Positions 1 through 11,054 of a stretch of 64,000 nt of DNA are shown here, one piece after another (positions within the stretch are counted from its first letter, which is position 1; every line of letters starts with the position of its first letter). The position numbers and the translations under genes are program-made. This DNA comes from Owenia fusiformis (Eukaryota; Annelida; Polychaeta; Sabellida; Oweniidae). The notes under the pieces are model-generated. The model had not been told where the DNA came from. It saw only the letters and a program-made list of their open reading frames with translations, and ran no database searches. Location of the stretch: contig CAIIXF020000010.1 in assembly GCA_903813345.2 (NCBI GenBank), positions 1,541,169-1,605,168 of the forward strand, read 5' to 3'.

Positions 1-1735
1 TGTTGACCTTTAAGGTTGATCTGTAGGATGAGACTTTAATGTTGGCCTTTAAGGTTGATCTGTAGGATGAGACTTTTATTTTGGCCTTTAAGGTTGATCT
101 GTAGGATGAGACTTTTATGTTGGCCTTTAAGATTGATCTGTAGGATGAGACTTTAATGTTGGCCTTTAAGATTGATCTGTAGGATGAGACTTTAATGTTG
201 GCCTTTAAGATTGATCTGTAGGATGAGACTTTAATGTTGGCCTTTAAGATTGATCTGTAGGATGAGACTTTAATGTTGGCCTTTAAGATTGATCTGTAGG
301 ATGAGACTTATGTTGGCCTTTAAGGTTGATCTGTAGGATGAGACTTTTATGTTGGCCTTTAAGGTTGATCTGTAGGATGAGACTTTTATGTTGGCCTTTA
401 AGGTTGATCTGTAGGATGAGACTTTAATGTTGGCCTTTAAGGTTGATCTGTAGGATGAGACTTTAATGTTGGCCTTTAAGGTTGATCTGTAGGATGAGAC
501 TTTAATGTTGGCCTTTAAGGTTGATCTGTAGGATGATACTTTAATGTTGGCCTTTAAGGTTGATCTGTAGGAAGAGACTTTTATGTTGGCCTTTAAGATT
601 GATCTGTAGGATGAGACTTTAATGTTGGCCTTTAAGGTTGATCTGTAGGATGAGACTTTAACGTTGGCCTTTAAGGTTGATCTGTAGGATGAGACCTTAA
701 TGTTGGCCTTTAAGATTGATCTGTAGGATGAGACTTTAATGTTGGCCTTTAAGGTTGATCTGTAGGATAAGACTTTAACGTTGGCCTTTAAGGTTGATCT
801 GTAAGATGAGACCTTAATGTTGGCCTTTAAGATTGATCCGGAGGATGAGACTTATGTTGGCCTTTAAGGTTGATCTGTAGGATGAGACTTTTATGTTGGC
901 CTTTAAGATTGATCTGTAGGATGAGACTTTTATGTTGGCCTTTAAGATTGATCTGTAGGATGAGACTTTAATGTTGGCCTTTAAGATTGATCTGTAGGAT
1001 GAGACTTATGTTGGCCTTTAAGGTTGATCTGTAGGATGAGACTTTTATGTTGGCCTTTAAGATTGATCTGTAGGATGAGACTTTTATGTTGGCCTTTAAG
1101 ATTGATCTGTAGGATGAGACTTATTTTGGCCTTTAAGATTGATCTGTAGGATGAGACTTTTATGTTGGCCTTTAAGATTGATCTGTAGGATGAGACTTTT
1201 ATTTTGGCCTTTAAGATTGATCTGTAGGATGAGACTTTAATGTTGGCCTTTAAGATTGATCTGTAGGATGAGACTTATGTTGGCCTTTAAGGCTGATCTG
1301 TAGGATGAGATTTTTATGTTGGCCTTTAAGATTGATCTGTAGGATGAGACTTTAATGTTGGCCTTTAAGATTGATCTGTAGGATGAGACCTTAATGTTGG
1401 CCTTTGAGATTATTCTGTAGGATGAGACTTTAATGTTGGTCTTTAAGGTTGATCTGTAGGATGAGACTTTTATTATGGCCTTTAAGATTGATCTGTAGGA
1501 TGAGACTTTAATGTTGGCCTTTAAGATTGATATGTAGGATGAGACTTATGTTGGCCTTTGAGGTTGATCTGTAGGATGAGACTTTAATGTTGGCCTTTAA
1601 GATTGATATGTAGGATGAGACTTATGTTGGCCTTTAAGGTTGATCTGTAGGATGAGACTTTTATGTTGGCCTTTAAGATTGATCTGTAGGATGAGACTTT
1701 AACGTTGGCCTTTAAGATTGATCTGTTGGCCTTTG
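1..1735. repeat. 39-bp satellite array (about 44 units)
   Basis: Head-to-tail copies of a 39-bp unit containing TTGGCCTTTAAG, TTGATCTGTAGG and ATGAGACTTT. Most units are 39 bp. A recurrent 37-bp variant has lost two bases at the GAGACTT junction. Copies are nearly identical except for a few alternations (AAGGTTG/AAGATTG, TTTTATG/TTTAATG), which suggests recent homogenisation. The array starts before the window edge. I see no coding capacity worth annotating. Confidence 0.97.
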
Positions 1736-1890
1736 AGGTTGTTCAGCACGATAGTAATTTTTAATGTTGGCCTTTAAGGTTGATCTGCATAATGAGAATT
1801 TTTAATGTTGGCCCTTAAAGTAGAAAAATTTTTATGGCCTTTAAAGTTGATCTGCACGATGAGAATTTTAAATGTTGGCCTTTAAAGGGT
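1736..1890. repeat. Degenerate edge of the 39-bp satellite
   Basis: Diverged and indel-containing units follow the homogeneous array, with variants such as TGATCTGCACGATGAGAATTTT. This is the usual pattern of older units at a satellite boundary. Confidence 0.85.
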
Positions 1891-2299
1891 GACGCATATC
1901 GTTTAGCAAATCGAATGCTAGTTTCTGGTGTTGCTCACCATTTAGTATAAAAGGCCTGATCCCAGAATAATACTCAAGGGTTCACAGGCTCGAGGTTGTT
2001 GTGTCTAACTGTTACATAGCATTAGTATATTAAAGATCATCACATATTTATAAAAGGGAGATTTTTATTTTGACAAATCAATTTCACATTCATGGGTAAC
2101 GTTTCAGGATCTTCTATTTCTGTATAATAAGGAAAAATTGACATCCAAATTTCCCAGTTACATATTAGTACACAGTTTGGCATATGAAATATCCTCCAAA
2201 TGTAACAAAGCAATTCTAATACAAGGATTTATATTGCCTGTTGTACATGCATTCTTTGAACAATCACTCTCTCAATAATGTTTTCAGAATCATTATAAA

Positions 2300-2430
2300 C
2301 AGATTATTTTTCAATTTCAATAAACTGGATTTTACAAAACTCCTCTTATTTCTTAAAAATGGACTGATCCAGTTGACTTGCCTGGAGCCGGCCATATTGT
2401 TTCTATATGGGAAGCTTGTAGGAACCCTTT
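2300..2430. repeat. Dispersed repeat, copy 1
   Basis: The segment around 2345-2430 matches 48560-48655 in the same orientation, sharing TTTCTTAAAAATGGACT followed by ATCCAGTT, with further patchy similarity upstream. The short open frame here exists only because the repeat is open. The family is not recognised. Confidence 0.7.
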
Positions 2431-2745
2431 AAGGTTGATCTGTACAATGAGAATTTTTAATGTTAGCCTTTAAAATTGATCTGCAAGATGAGAATTTGTA
2501 ATGTTGGTGTTGATTCGCACAATAAAAAGTTTTAATGTTTAAGGTTGAGAATTTTTAATGTTGGCCTTAAAGTTGATTTGCAAGATGAGAATTTTTAATG
2601 TTGGCCTTTAAGGTTGATCTACACATTAAGAAGTTTTAATGTTGGCCTATAAGATTGAGAATTTTCAATGTTGTCCTTTAAAGTTGATCTGCACGATGAT
2701 CATTTTTAATGTTGGCCTTTAAGGTTGATCTGCACGATGATAATT
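2428..2745. repeat. Second, decayed block of the 39-bp satellite family
   Basis: Seven or eight degenerate units (TTTAATGTTGGCCTTTAAGG, TTGATCTGCACGATGA) continue the satellite family after a gap of about 540 bp. The intervening 1890-2427 carries the dispersed repeat and no gene that I can see. Confidence 0.85.
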
Positions 2746-4244
2746 TTGTAATAACAACTGCAAATGCTTAAAAATTGGCAATATTTTCCAAAATTTTCAT
2801 TCTCATGGTACTGCCTATAAAACATTTCTGCTTTCTTTTTGAATTTCAAATAAATCTGACTATTATGCAGTTTGTATTGCTATATTACAAATATGCAACA
2901 TGTTACAGATGCAGCCAAACTGTACAAATATAGGCCAGGTTCCAAATAACATGTTAACACTTTCTGGTGTTGATATAAAAACTAAAAATTGATCATTGCT
3001 CAATCTAAATATAGAAACATATTTATTATTTAACAGATATTTCTTCAAGCCACAAACTATTGGTTGTCTCATACATGTACTTGGTCAACATCATTTAACT
3101 TTATCCTTAAATTGTCAAACTTAAGGTGTTTAAGTTGCAACTATACTAAAGAAATTAAACAACATATGTTTATATACATATACTTCTGGGACAACCCTCG
3201 TATAACATGGTATATTATACAAATTCCATTTACCTGTGCATCTTTCACAAGTAATATTCCACAAAGCCCAAAAGGCTAGTGGAATATCATCTTGTGAATG
3301 TGAAACAAGTATTCATCCAAAATAGAATTAAATATTTGTTTTATTTAATTCACTATATTCCCCACTCATATCAATAGAATAAAAAACTATTGATGTCTAA
3401 TTAATCATAACAATGTACTCCAGGGTATATATGAAATTAAAACTACACTGGACTAAGTCAGACTGGTGAATTTCATTTGATATTGATATTCACCAGCATA
3501 GCTATTAACCAGCAATTGGTCAACAGCTAAAACTATTGACTGCTGTTCCGACCAATACAAAAACAATTGAATTTTTTCCATTGAGCCACTTAAAGGCATA
3601 ATAAATCACACTCAGCAGTACCTCATTTGATGTATTTCTTCAGAGCAACTTTTGCCTAGTAACATTGAAGTATCTATTATAGCTTTGACACTAATTACAC
3701 CTAAAAACTAAATTAATCTTTCAAGGCAATAAATAAAAAGATTTATGGCTTGCTCTTTCAACTGATACATTGATATTTTGGATTAAACTATTTTCTGTTC
3801 AGAATGTTTAAGAGGTTAGCTAGGTTATTTCTTTATCATTTTTATTATATTTGTGCCACAATAGCAATTAATCAGTGTAAAGTGATAATATGTACTGGCC
3901 ATTGTTCATATAAATACAATGATCTTTATTTGATATAATCATGAAACTAATCAATCTAATTATGCTACATATTCCATATACATGTTGTAGTTAAACTGCA
4001 TGTACAATGTACATGTATATTGGCATATTCTACACAGATCTGCCATCTATTTTTACATGAATAGATTTTTACAACTACATATTCATTCTACTATACAAAC
4101 CCCTAGAAATGCATAAGATATTCTGTTTGTCTAATTGTATTGTTAAGTATATTTTTGAAAGTACCTTATTAACATCTAACAGTCATCGTCATAATCGTTA
4201 CTAATAAGCCAAATGGGTTGCTCATGAACACCAAATGCAAGGTA
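2746..4244. other. No gene seen; AT-rich intergenic DNA
   Basis: Only short open frames without codon-like character occur here. The one structured item is an imperfect hairpin at 3244-3298 (arms TTCACAAG...ATTCCAC and GTGGAAT...CTTGTGAA). Confidence 0.6.
3244..3298. repeat. Imperfect inverted repeat (hairpin)
   Basis: Arms of about 19 nt face each other around a loop of about 16 nt. The outer 8-bp arms are TTCACAAG and CTTGTGAA; inner arms are ATATTCCAC and GTGGAATAT with a small internal mismatch. It could be a tiny foldback remnant. Confidence 0.6.
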
Positions 4245-4248
4245 TATA

Positions 4249-4814
4249 CAGGGTGGGCCAAAAAAACGCCACTTTTTTCAAAATGCTATAACTTTTTTAA
4301 TGTTTGATACAAAATCATAATTTGCATACCAAATGAAACTTGAAGTTGTTATCTAGCCATGGATCATGAATTATACACTTTTACTTGAATAAAATATGTC
4401 ACCAGCGTCTCACTTAAACATGTGGTGTGCCATGAGAAATAAGCATAATTTGCAAAATGTTCCTGAACTGATACAGCCTGATGACAGCCAAGCTAATAGG
4501 CCTGATGCAAACCCCAGTGAGTAGGGTATGGGAATGTCTCCAGGAGATTGTATTAAGTCGCCCAATCTAAAAAATTGCTCAACTAAAGCTGGCAATTAGG
4601 ACAGGTTGAAAAAACTGAGCTAACATTTCATTGATACTGCTATATCAGCAAGGCGACTAAAACTAAAATCGATCATCAAATAGGGTGGCGGACCAATTGA
4701 ACTCCTCTTTTAGATCAAATATAATCCACATTGAAGGACTTGTTACATTATATTATTCCTAAGAACCCTTGGCACTATATAACTGCAAAATGTGGTTTTT
4801 TTTGGCCCACCCTG
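4249..4814. mobile_element. TA-flanked TIR element (MITE-like), CAGGGTGGGCC family, copy 1
   Basis: The element begins CAGGGTGGGCCAAAAAAACG and ends TTTTTTTTGGCCCACCCTG, with TA on each side. This is what Tc1/mariner-type insertion leaves. There is no transposase reading frame in its 566 bp, so it would be non-autonomous. A truncated second copy lies in reverse orientation at 43889-44157. Confidence 0.85.
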
Positions 4815-5194
4815 TAGTAGAGTGATATTGTAAAGTGTGGGACAAAACTAAACCTCAACCATCAAAAGTTGTCACAATGAGCTAAATTATAAGTTTCGTG
4901 TCTCAAACTCTCCCAAGTGGTAGAAAAATAATTCCCGTTCACTTTAAGTAGCACAATAAACCAGAACAACGGCAACGCCAAAGCATAGCGAATCCCATCG
5001 AACAGAAATGGCTGGCATTTTTACAAATGAATAGCAAATATCATAAAACAACACACCAGAAAGGCCACCATTTTTAAAATGGTTGCTCACTAGTCAAATT
5101 GTCATCAGAAGAAATAATAAGCTTTTAAGTAGCCACCTCTAAATTTTTTGAAAAATCGCACATGTACTTGTAAAATAACACACATATAATCATG

Positions 5195-5895
5195 GCCATT
5201 TTTCAAAATGGCCGACTACTCCCCAAAGTTATATTAGACAATGTGCCATGCTTAAAGTATTCACATATCAAATATGAACAAAATCGCTCCACTACTGTTC
5301 GAGTTATAGTAAAATACGTTAAAAAGGCGGCCATTTTGAAAAAATTTCAAAATGGCCGCCTTCTACCAAAAGTGTCATAGGACAGTGTGCCATGCTTATA
5401 GTATTCACATACCAAATATGAACAACATCGCTCCACTACTTTTCGAGTTATAGTAAAATACGTTAAAATGGCGGCCATTTTTCAAAATTTTTTTCAAAAT
5501 GGCCGCCTTCTACCAAAAGTGTCATAGGACAGTGTGCCATGCTTATAGTGTTCACATACCAAATATGAAAAAATCGCTCCACTACTTTTCGAGTTATAGT
5601 AAAATATGTTAAAATGGCGGCCATTTTTCAAAATTTTTTCAAAATGGCCACCTTCTACCAAAAGTGTCATAGGACAGTGTGCCATGCTTATAGTAGTCAC
5701 ATACCAAATATGAACAAAATCGCTCCACAACTTTTCGAGTTATAGTAAAATATGTTAAAATGGCGGCCATTTTTCAAAAAAATTTTCAAAATGGCCGCCT
5801 TCTACCAAAAGTGTCTTAAGACAGTGTGCAATGCTTATAGTATTCACATACCAAATATGAACAAAATCGCTCCACTATTTTTTGAGTTACAGCAA
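5195..5895. repeat. 145-bp tandem array with GGCGGCC...GGCCGCC palindromes
   Basis: Units start near 5321, 5465, 5611 and 5757, with a partial unit before them. Each carries AAAATGGCGGCCATTTTTC followed by TTCAAAATGGCCGCCTTCTA, so a hairpin of about 40 nt recurs every 145 bp. The rest of the unit contains GACAGTGTGCCATGCTTATA and ATCGCTCCACTACTTTTCGA. Short open frames in the array are repeat artefacts. Confidence 0.92.
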
Positions 5896-6300
5896 AAATC
5901 GTAAAATGACGAGTAAAGGCCGCCATTTTTCAAGATGGCTGCCATGTGCTTCTTTAATATCTACATTTGTAGCATTATTAATGTCCTTTATAATTTTTTT
6001 ACATTTAAAACATATTGCTATTACAGTTTTACTTATTGCACCTAAATTACTGAAAAATCGGCACTAAAATGGCCGCCATTTTGAAATGAACGGCCATTTT
6101 GAAAATCGGCTTTCGAGCAGAACTTCTACCCCCATAGGGTATATGTGTACAAAATATGAACACAATCGGGCCAACGGTATTTGAGTTATTGCCCGGACGG
6201 ACAGACGGACGGACGGACGGACGGATGTACGTACGTACGTACGGACGGACGGAGGCGTTCCCTATATCCCTCCGAACTTCGTTCGATGGGATAATGAATC
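5896..6300. repeat. Degenerate end of the 145-bp array with a GGAC microsatellite
   Basis: Further AAAATGGCCGCCATTTT blocks lead into GCCCGGACGGACAGACGGAC and a (GGAC/GTAC)n run at 6193-6252, then CTTCGTTCGATGGGA. The 160-bp array near 9660-9722 ends with the same kind of microsatellite, so the two families may be related elements with a common tail. Confidence 0.8.
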
Positions 6301-6897
6301 CAAAGCTTCATACCTGCAAATAATGGATAAATCCCTACCAAATCGAACAAATGTTTTCATGAATCGCCATGTTTGTGATCCAAGGAGGATTGACTCCCAC
6401 AATGCAACATCAGTTAACCTTATTTACTCGTGACAGGTTTCAAAATGGCGGAGCAGCATTTTGAAAGCTGGCACATGTCATGTTGCATTCTGGGAGCCAA
6501 TCCTCCCCTTGCAGCGTAATCGGGCTCCAAAATCACCTCAACATTTGAAGAGTCGGCATTACATGTGAATATCCACTTCATCTTATTAAGTTCTTATTTG
6601 TCATTATGGACACAAATTCCACTATATCTGGACTTACTAGAACGGAGAAAATATAGCACGGAATACACTGAGGTGAGAATTTATTACATGTGCGACAGCA
6701 TGTAATTTTCGTAGCTATAGCAATTCTTTATGTCCCCCACTGTACATGTATCTTGCTTCGCTGAAGTAGTGATCTCATTAGCATCATCACTCATTTGATA
6801 TCTGCAAACAGCCTTGCACTCATTTGATATTCCAAAAATAAACTTGTTCTCAATTGAGAATCTATTTGCACTCACTTGAAAAAGTAAAATATCATAA
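6301..6897. other. No gene seen
   Basis: There is a short inverted similarity (GGAGGATTGACTCCC... and GGGAGCCAATCCTCC at about 6393 and 6490) and otherwise no supportable feature. Confidence 0.5.
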
Positions 6898-7259
6898 AAA
6901 ATAGCAGTTCGATATGGTGAACTGAATTCAACAATGTTTTCTCTTAAACCAATTATTGAAATCATTCAGTAAAAAACACCATCCTTTATGTAATGTTGAC
7001 TGATTGGCAACAATTTAATGCAAAAATTATTTAGATATATTTTATATAGCTGTTTTTGTTTACATTTTTTGTTTTTTAGTGCAATCGTTTTTGTTCATTT
7101 CTACCAATTCTTGAGAATGAAATAAAATGTCTTTCCGAACGGAACAAAATAGCATATACAACGTTTTCTTAGATCTCTCAATATTATAGATATACAAAGG
7201 AAATTTTGGTTGATTTTACAAATAGTATGCAAAAACTAACAAGCCACAGGGTGAACAGA

Positions 7260-9235
7260 ATCGCACCCTTGAACAGAATACACTTTTCGGGATGGAAAAT
7301 TCAAAATGGCCGCCTTAACACCCATTTACCCTGCCTAAAAACTAATCAGTTCTAAACTTTCCACAGAAACATCTCTAAAATTTTAGGATGAATCCATGAA
7401 ACCTGTAAACAACCCTCAAGAGACACGTTTAAAGGTATTACTTCACAGTGTATCAGCTTTTTTTCTACAATTCAGATTTTCCTGAAAAAATCCTGCTGAA
7501 AGATTTACTGATGTATTACAAAATATGTGAAAATTGGAAAGATTGGCCGTTTAGTTATTTCTAAAAAAGTGTTTTTATTTAACATTGCTCTCAATAGGAA
7601 ATTATTTTTTATTTTTTAAAACAAGCCTTCACAGACATGATTTTAGGACGAAAAATCCAAAATGGCTGCCTTGACATTTACCAAGAATGCCGAAAAACTA
7701 ATCAGTTCTAAACTTTTAAAGGTAGAAACATCCCTGAGAATTTCAAATGAATCCCTCAAACGGTTTGGCTGGAAACCTGTAGACAAGCCTTGACAGACAA
7801 GATTTTAGGACGGAAAATCCAAAATGGCCGTCTTAACATTTATCCAGAATGTCGAAAAACTAATCAGTTCTAAACGCTCATAGGTAGAAACATCCCTGAG
7901 AATTTCAAATGAATCCCCCAAATGGTTTGGCTGGAAACCTGTAGACAAGCCTTGACAGACAAGATTTTAGGACAGAAAATCTAAAATGGTCGCCTTAACA
8001 TTTACCCAGAATGCCGAAAAACTAATCAGTTCTAAACTTTCATAGGTAGAAACATCCCTGAGAATTCCAAATGAATCCCTCTTGTTTTATTTCATTAACA
8101 AGATACTTTTTTAAAGTCAACCAAACTTTCCTTTGTACAATTACAATATTGAGAGACCTAAACACATTGTATTTATGTCATTTTGTTCCAATGAGGTTCG
8201 GATAGATGTTTCAATCCGAACCTATGATACCAAGAACAAAAGAAGTGTATGATGTGTTTTCTAAAACAATATAGAGACAAGAACACAAATGTGTACAATA
8301 TGTCCCCACCTATGGGTGATCCCGTCAAATGGTTATCCTAAAAACGAGTAGACAAGACTTTACCGACACAATTTGAGGACGGAAAATCCCAAATGGCCAC
8401 CTTAAAATTTCACCAAGAATGCCAAAAAATTAGTCAGTTCTAGATTTTCATACTAAGAACCACCCCTAAAAATTTGAAATTGATCCGTCCCACAGTTAAC
8501 CAGAAAACAAGTAAACAAGACTTCACAGACAAGATTTGAGGACAGAAAATCCAAAATGGCTGCCTTGACATTTATCCAGAATGCAAAAAAACTAATCTGT
8601 TCTAGATTTTCATACTAAGAATCATCCCTGAAAATTTGAAATTGATCTACCAAACAGTTCACATGTGTAGACAAGACTTTACAGACGAGATTTTAGGACA
8701 GAAAATCCAAAATGGCTGCCTTGACATTTACCCAGAATGCCCAAAAACTAATCAGTTCTAGATTTTCATACTAAGAATCATCCCTGAAAATTTGAAATTG
8801 ATCTACCAAACGGTTCACCTAAAAACGCGTAGACAAGACTTTACGGGCAAGATTTTAAGACGGAAAATCCAAAATGCCTGCCTTGACATTTATCCAGAAT
8901 GCCAAAAAACTAATCAGATCTAGATTTTCATACTGAGAATCATCCCTGAAAATTTGAAATTGATCTACCAAACGGTTCACCTGAAAATGCGTAGACAAGA
9001 CTTTACAGACAAGATTTTAGGACGGAAAATCCAAAATGGCTGCCTTGACATTTACCCAGAATGCCCAAAAACTAATCAGATCTAGATTCTCATACCAAGA
9101 ATCATCCCTGAAAATTTGAAATTGATCTACCAAACGGTTCACCTGAAAACGCATAGACAAGACTTTACAGACAAGATTTTAGGATGGAAAAATCCAAAAT
9201 GGCCGACAATAAAAAAGTGATCATGAGTTTTTGCT
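7260..9235. repeat. 160-bp tandem array (about 9 units in two blocks)
   Basis: The motif GGAAAATCCAAAATGGC recurs near 7661, 7822, 7983, 8391, 8553, 8712, 8872, 9032 and 9197, a spacing of about 160 bp. Units also contain AACTAATCAGTTCTA and ACAAGATTTTAGGA. The block at 8085-8290 belongs to the surrounding foldback. A diverged reverse copy lies at about 39000-39240. Confidence 0.9.
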
Positions 9236-9769
9236 GAAATCTTTTTACAAAATTATCACATATAACTACTGTTAACAATAACATAGGCAATTTTACAACA
9301 AAGTACACCAGAAATTATTTATAAAGCTACTAAAAAGTTAAAGTATGAAAACTGAAAAACACCATTCAATATGATACAAAGTATTATCGTATTAACTTTT
9401 CTTAAAACATTCAAAATGGCTGACATGACTGAGCTAACAGGTCCAAAACCTAATCAGATCTAGAATGAAGTGAGCTGAACAAGATGTTAAAGTTTTAAAA
9501 GCAACTGTGAAGCCGTTTTTCTTAAAGTTTGCAGACAAGGATTTTAGCATTTGACTTTAAAATGGCCGACAGGAAGTAGGTATCAAGTTAATTTTTTTTC
9601 ATCCACATCTGTATGCACTCATAAGTTATCCCTAAAAATTTGAAGGTGATATCTGTAGCGGTTTTGGAGAAAACTGCCGGACGTACGGACGGACAGACAG
9701 ACGGACAGACAGACAGACGGACGCGCCTAGGCCGACAATATGGCCCCACACTATGTGGTGGGGACATAA
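8297..9769. mobile_element. Possible element with short termini TGTCCCCAC / GTGGGGACA
   Basis: The right-hand 160-bp block starts with ATATGTCCCCACCTATG and its microsatellite end is followed by CTATGTGGTGGGGACATA. These form short inverted termini around the array plus its (GGAC)n tail at 9664-9722. I infer a composite element carrying internal tandem repeats; the match is short and could be coincidental. Confidence 0.45.
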
Positions 9770-9781
9770 AAAGTATATATA

Positions 9782-10393
9782 CAGGGTGTCAAATAAGTCC
9801 TGTCCCCCTGCTACAGCTAGAACCTTAATAGATAGTGTCTAGTGTGATATACCATTGGAAAGATCATACAAAGTTATGTTAACTCACCAACTCTCAAGTA
9901 TTTTGGATGAACTCCATCTATATTTTCATAATGTCTTTTATAGTTAGCATACCCTCCTTTAAGCAGCTTTTTTGTGTCAAAATTAGAAGGATTTGACCTC
10001 AGAAATACGTCAAAAAGTTAATCTTTTTCGCATTCCACTTGTTACAAAAATGTTTTCACCACTTACCTTGCTCCTCTATTTTCTACACATCTTCCCCTAT
10101 CCAGAAATTGGTTAAATTCATTGCCATATACATATGTAGTCATCTTTATGTCCTTTGACTTTTCTTATACCCGATTCTGAAAATCCTGCCAAATACGCCA
10201 AATTGCCATGTTTCTAGGCATATGGTCACCTCAGTTGATACACTGTAAAACTTTGTGAGATTGATTGACATGTGTCAGATATATGCTAATCAATGTAACC
10301 TTGGAAGACCTTTCCAATGATATATCACACTTGGTACCATATATCTTGGTTTTGGCTGCAGAGGGGGGGGGGCAGGACTTATTTGACACTCTG
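9782..10393. mobile_element. TA-flanked TIR element, CAGGGTGTCAAATAAGTCC family
   Basis: The left end CAGGGTGTCAAATAAGTCCT and the right end AGGACTTATTTGACACTCTG are inverted copies, both bordered by TATATA. The length is 612 bp with no transposase frame. A G-run at about 10361 matches a C-run at the opposite end. Read as a Tc1/mariner-type non-autonomous element. Confidence 0.85.
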
Positions 10394-10552
10394 TATATAT
10401 ATGTATATTTCGATTTTATAATGTTACCATCCAAAAAATGACCATTAAATTGACAATGTGAAAATTTTTCAGAATGTATTTGATGATTGGTTTAAGAGAA
10501 ACGTGTGTTAAAAAAGTTCACCATATCGATACCACTCCTTTTGGAAATAAAA

Positions 10553-11054
10553 ACTGTGCGCAGTCTATTAGGTAGCAGATCAGATTTTGGAAATTCCTAA
10601 GAAAAAATATACTTGGCATGATTTATTAATTGATTTGATTAAAGGCTTCACCATTATTCCCTTTTTATTTATTAAACAATATGACAACTGATGTAGCCTC
10701 ATGATATTCTGAATAACCGTATTGATTTAATTTGTGTATCCTTTTAGTTATGGCATCCGGTATTGATGTACCTTAGGTGTAAGGTGTAATAGCTGAATAA
10801 ATCACTTCAGCTTATTCAACAACACCAGGAAAACCAGAAGAAATCCAAAATGGCCAGCAGATTTCAAGACGGCTGCCCAATTGAATTTGTTACCATTTTA
10901 CATCTGTATAAGTCACAAATACAAATAGCTGGTTTTCCTAAAATTCAATGTGAGAGAATATTTAAAAAAAACTTCAAAGCCATCAGACCATTGCTGCAAA
11001 GGTATTTTACAAGTATATATTATGAATTAAGCATAAATGAAGTCCTTTGAAGAA
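10553..11054. other. No gene seen
   Basis: Nothing supportable. It contains another AATCCAAAATGGCC...CAAGACGGC stretch of the type found in the neighbouring arrays. Confidence 0.5.

Larger units (their letters stand above)
6898..10552. mobile_element. Foldback element, interrupted copy (relative of 37390-38135)
   Basis: Three blocks, 6898-7250, 8085-8290 and 10400-10552, match consecutive parts of the reverse complement of 37390-38135, in order. The outer ends are CGATATGGTGAACTGAATTC on the left and TTCACCATATCGATACCACT on the right, so the element has inverted termini. The spaces between the blocks hold the 160-bp array (7260-8080 and 8300-9230) and the TA-flanked element at 9782-10393. 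The element has been opened by, or carries, those repeats. Confidence 0.8.

Noticed and set aside
1-2745. CRISPR array as an explanation for the regular repeats
   Set aside because: The units are contiguous without unique spacers, and the genome is clearly animal.
5192-5730. Open frames in the 145-bp array
   Set aside because: They follow the tandem repeat and exist in several frames; no independent coding evidence.
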